Source of the DNA: Pseudomonadota bacterium
Lineage (GTDB): Bacteria > BMS3Abin14
Length of the DNA: 13,956 bases
Reading direction: 5' to 3'
NCBI GenBank assembly: GCA_003229755.1
Contig: QIFJ01000239.1
Coordinates: forward strand, 1-13,956
Under the pieces are notes generated by a model. That model had not been told where the DNA came from, did not search any database, and saw only the letters and a list, made by a program, of their open reading frames with translations. A program made the position numbers and the translations under genes. Of the stretch, positions 13,943 to 13,956 are shown one piece after another (positions within the stretch are counted from its first letter, which is position 1; each line of letters opens with the position of its first letter).

Positions 13943-13956
13943 TATATATTCTCCTT

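Overview
The window reads as chromosome of an anaerobic Gram-negative bacterium, most likely a Desulfobacterota (deltaproteobacterial) relative. This is inferred from gene content: a pyruvate:ferredoxin oxidoreductase subunit, pyruvate phosphate dikinase, a tripartite tricarboxylate transporter (TTT), a branched-chain amino-acid-type binding protein, intermediate GC and strong Shine-Dalgarno sites. No rRNA, tRNA, transposase, phage gene or CRISPR array was seen. The taxonomic guess is weak.

Layout. (1) 1-1033, minus: most of a periplasmic LivK-type binding protein, cut by the left edge, with a plausible promoter at 1204-1232. (2) 1034-1934: about 900 bases without a gene, holding low-complexity and REP-like palindromes and, at about 1717-1872, a candidate structured leader RNA that ends in a U-tract. 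(3) 1935-4575, plus: pyruvate phosphate dikinase, complete in domains but split into two frames at about 3012, where roughly five residues are missing. A strong bidirectional terminator follows at 4602-4639. (4) 4708-6495, minus: a gamma-glutamyltranspeptidase-family enzyme converging on ppdK, with its own promoter and an overlapping palindrome. (5) 6496-6949: a gene-free stretch of repeats and nested palindromes. (6) 6950-8293, minus: an ArsB/NhaD (ion transporter) superfamily permease. (7) 8374-9318, minus: an NAD-type extended SDR (epimerase/dehydratase). (8) 9512-12620, minus: tctC-tctB-tctA. (9) 12962-13942, minus: porB, the last gene of a por operon that continues beyond the right edge.

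How they may work together. Everything from porB to the GGT-like gene points the same way. The cluster could import a carboxylate (TctABC, perhaps the second permease) and feed it to central metabolism through a 2-oxoacid:ferredoxin oxidoreductase, with ppdK linking pyruvate and PEP. That is inference from proximity. The sizeable gaps, separate promoters and hairpins suggest several transcription units rather than one operon. I found no clear evidence of a wholly new system. The most informative oddities are the ppdK lesion, the ppdK leader RNA, the divergent substrate site of the GGT-like enzyme, and paired promoter/palindrome arrangements before tctC and the GGT-like gene.
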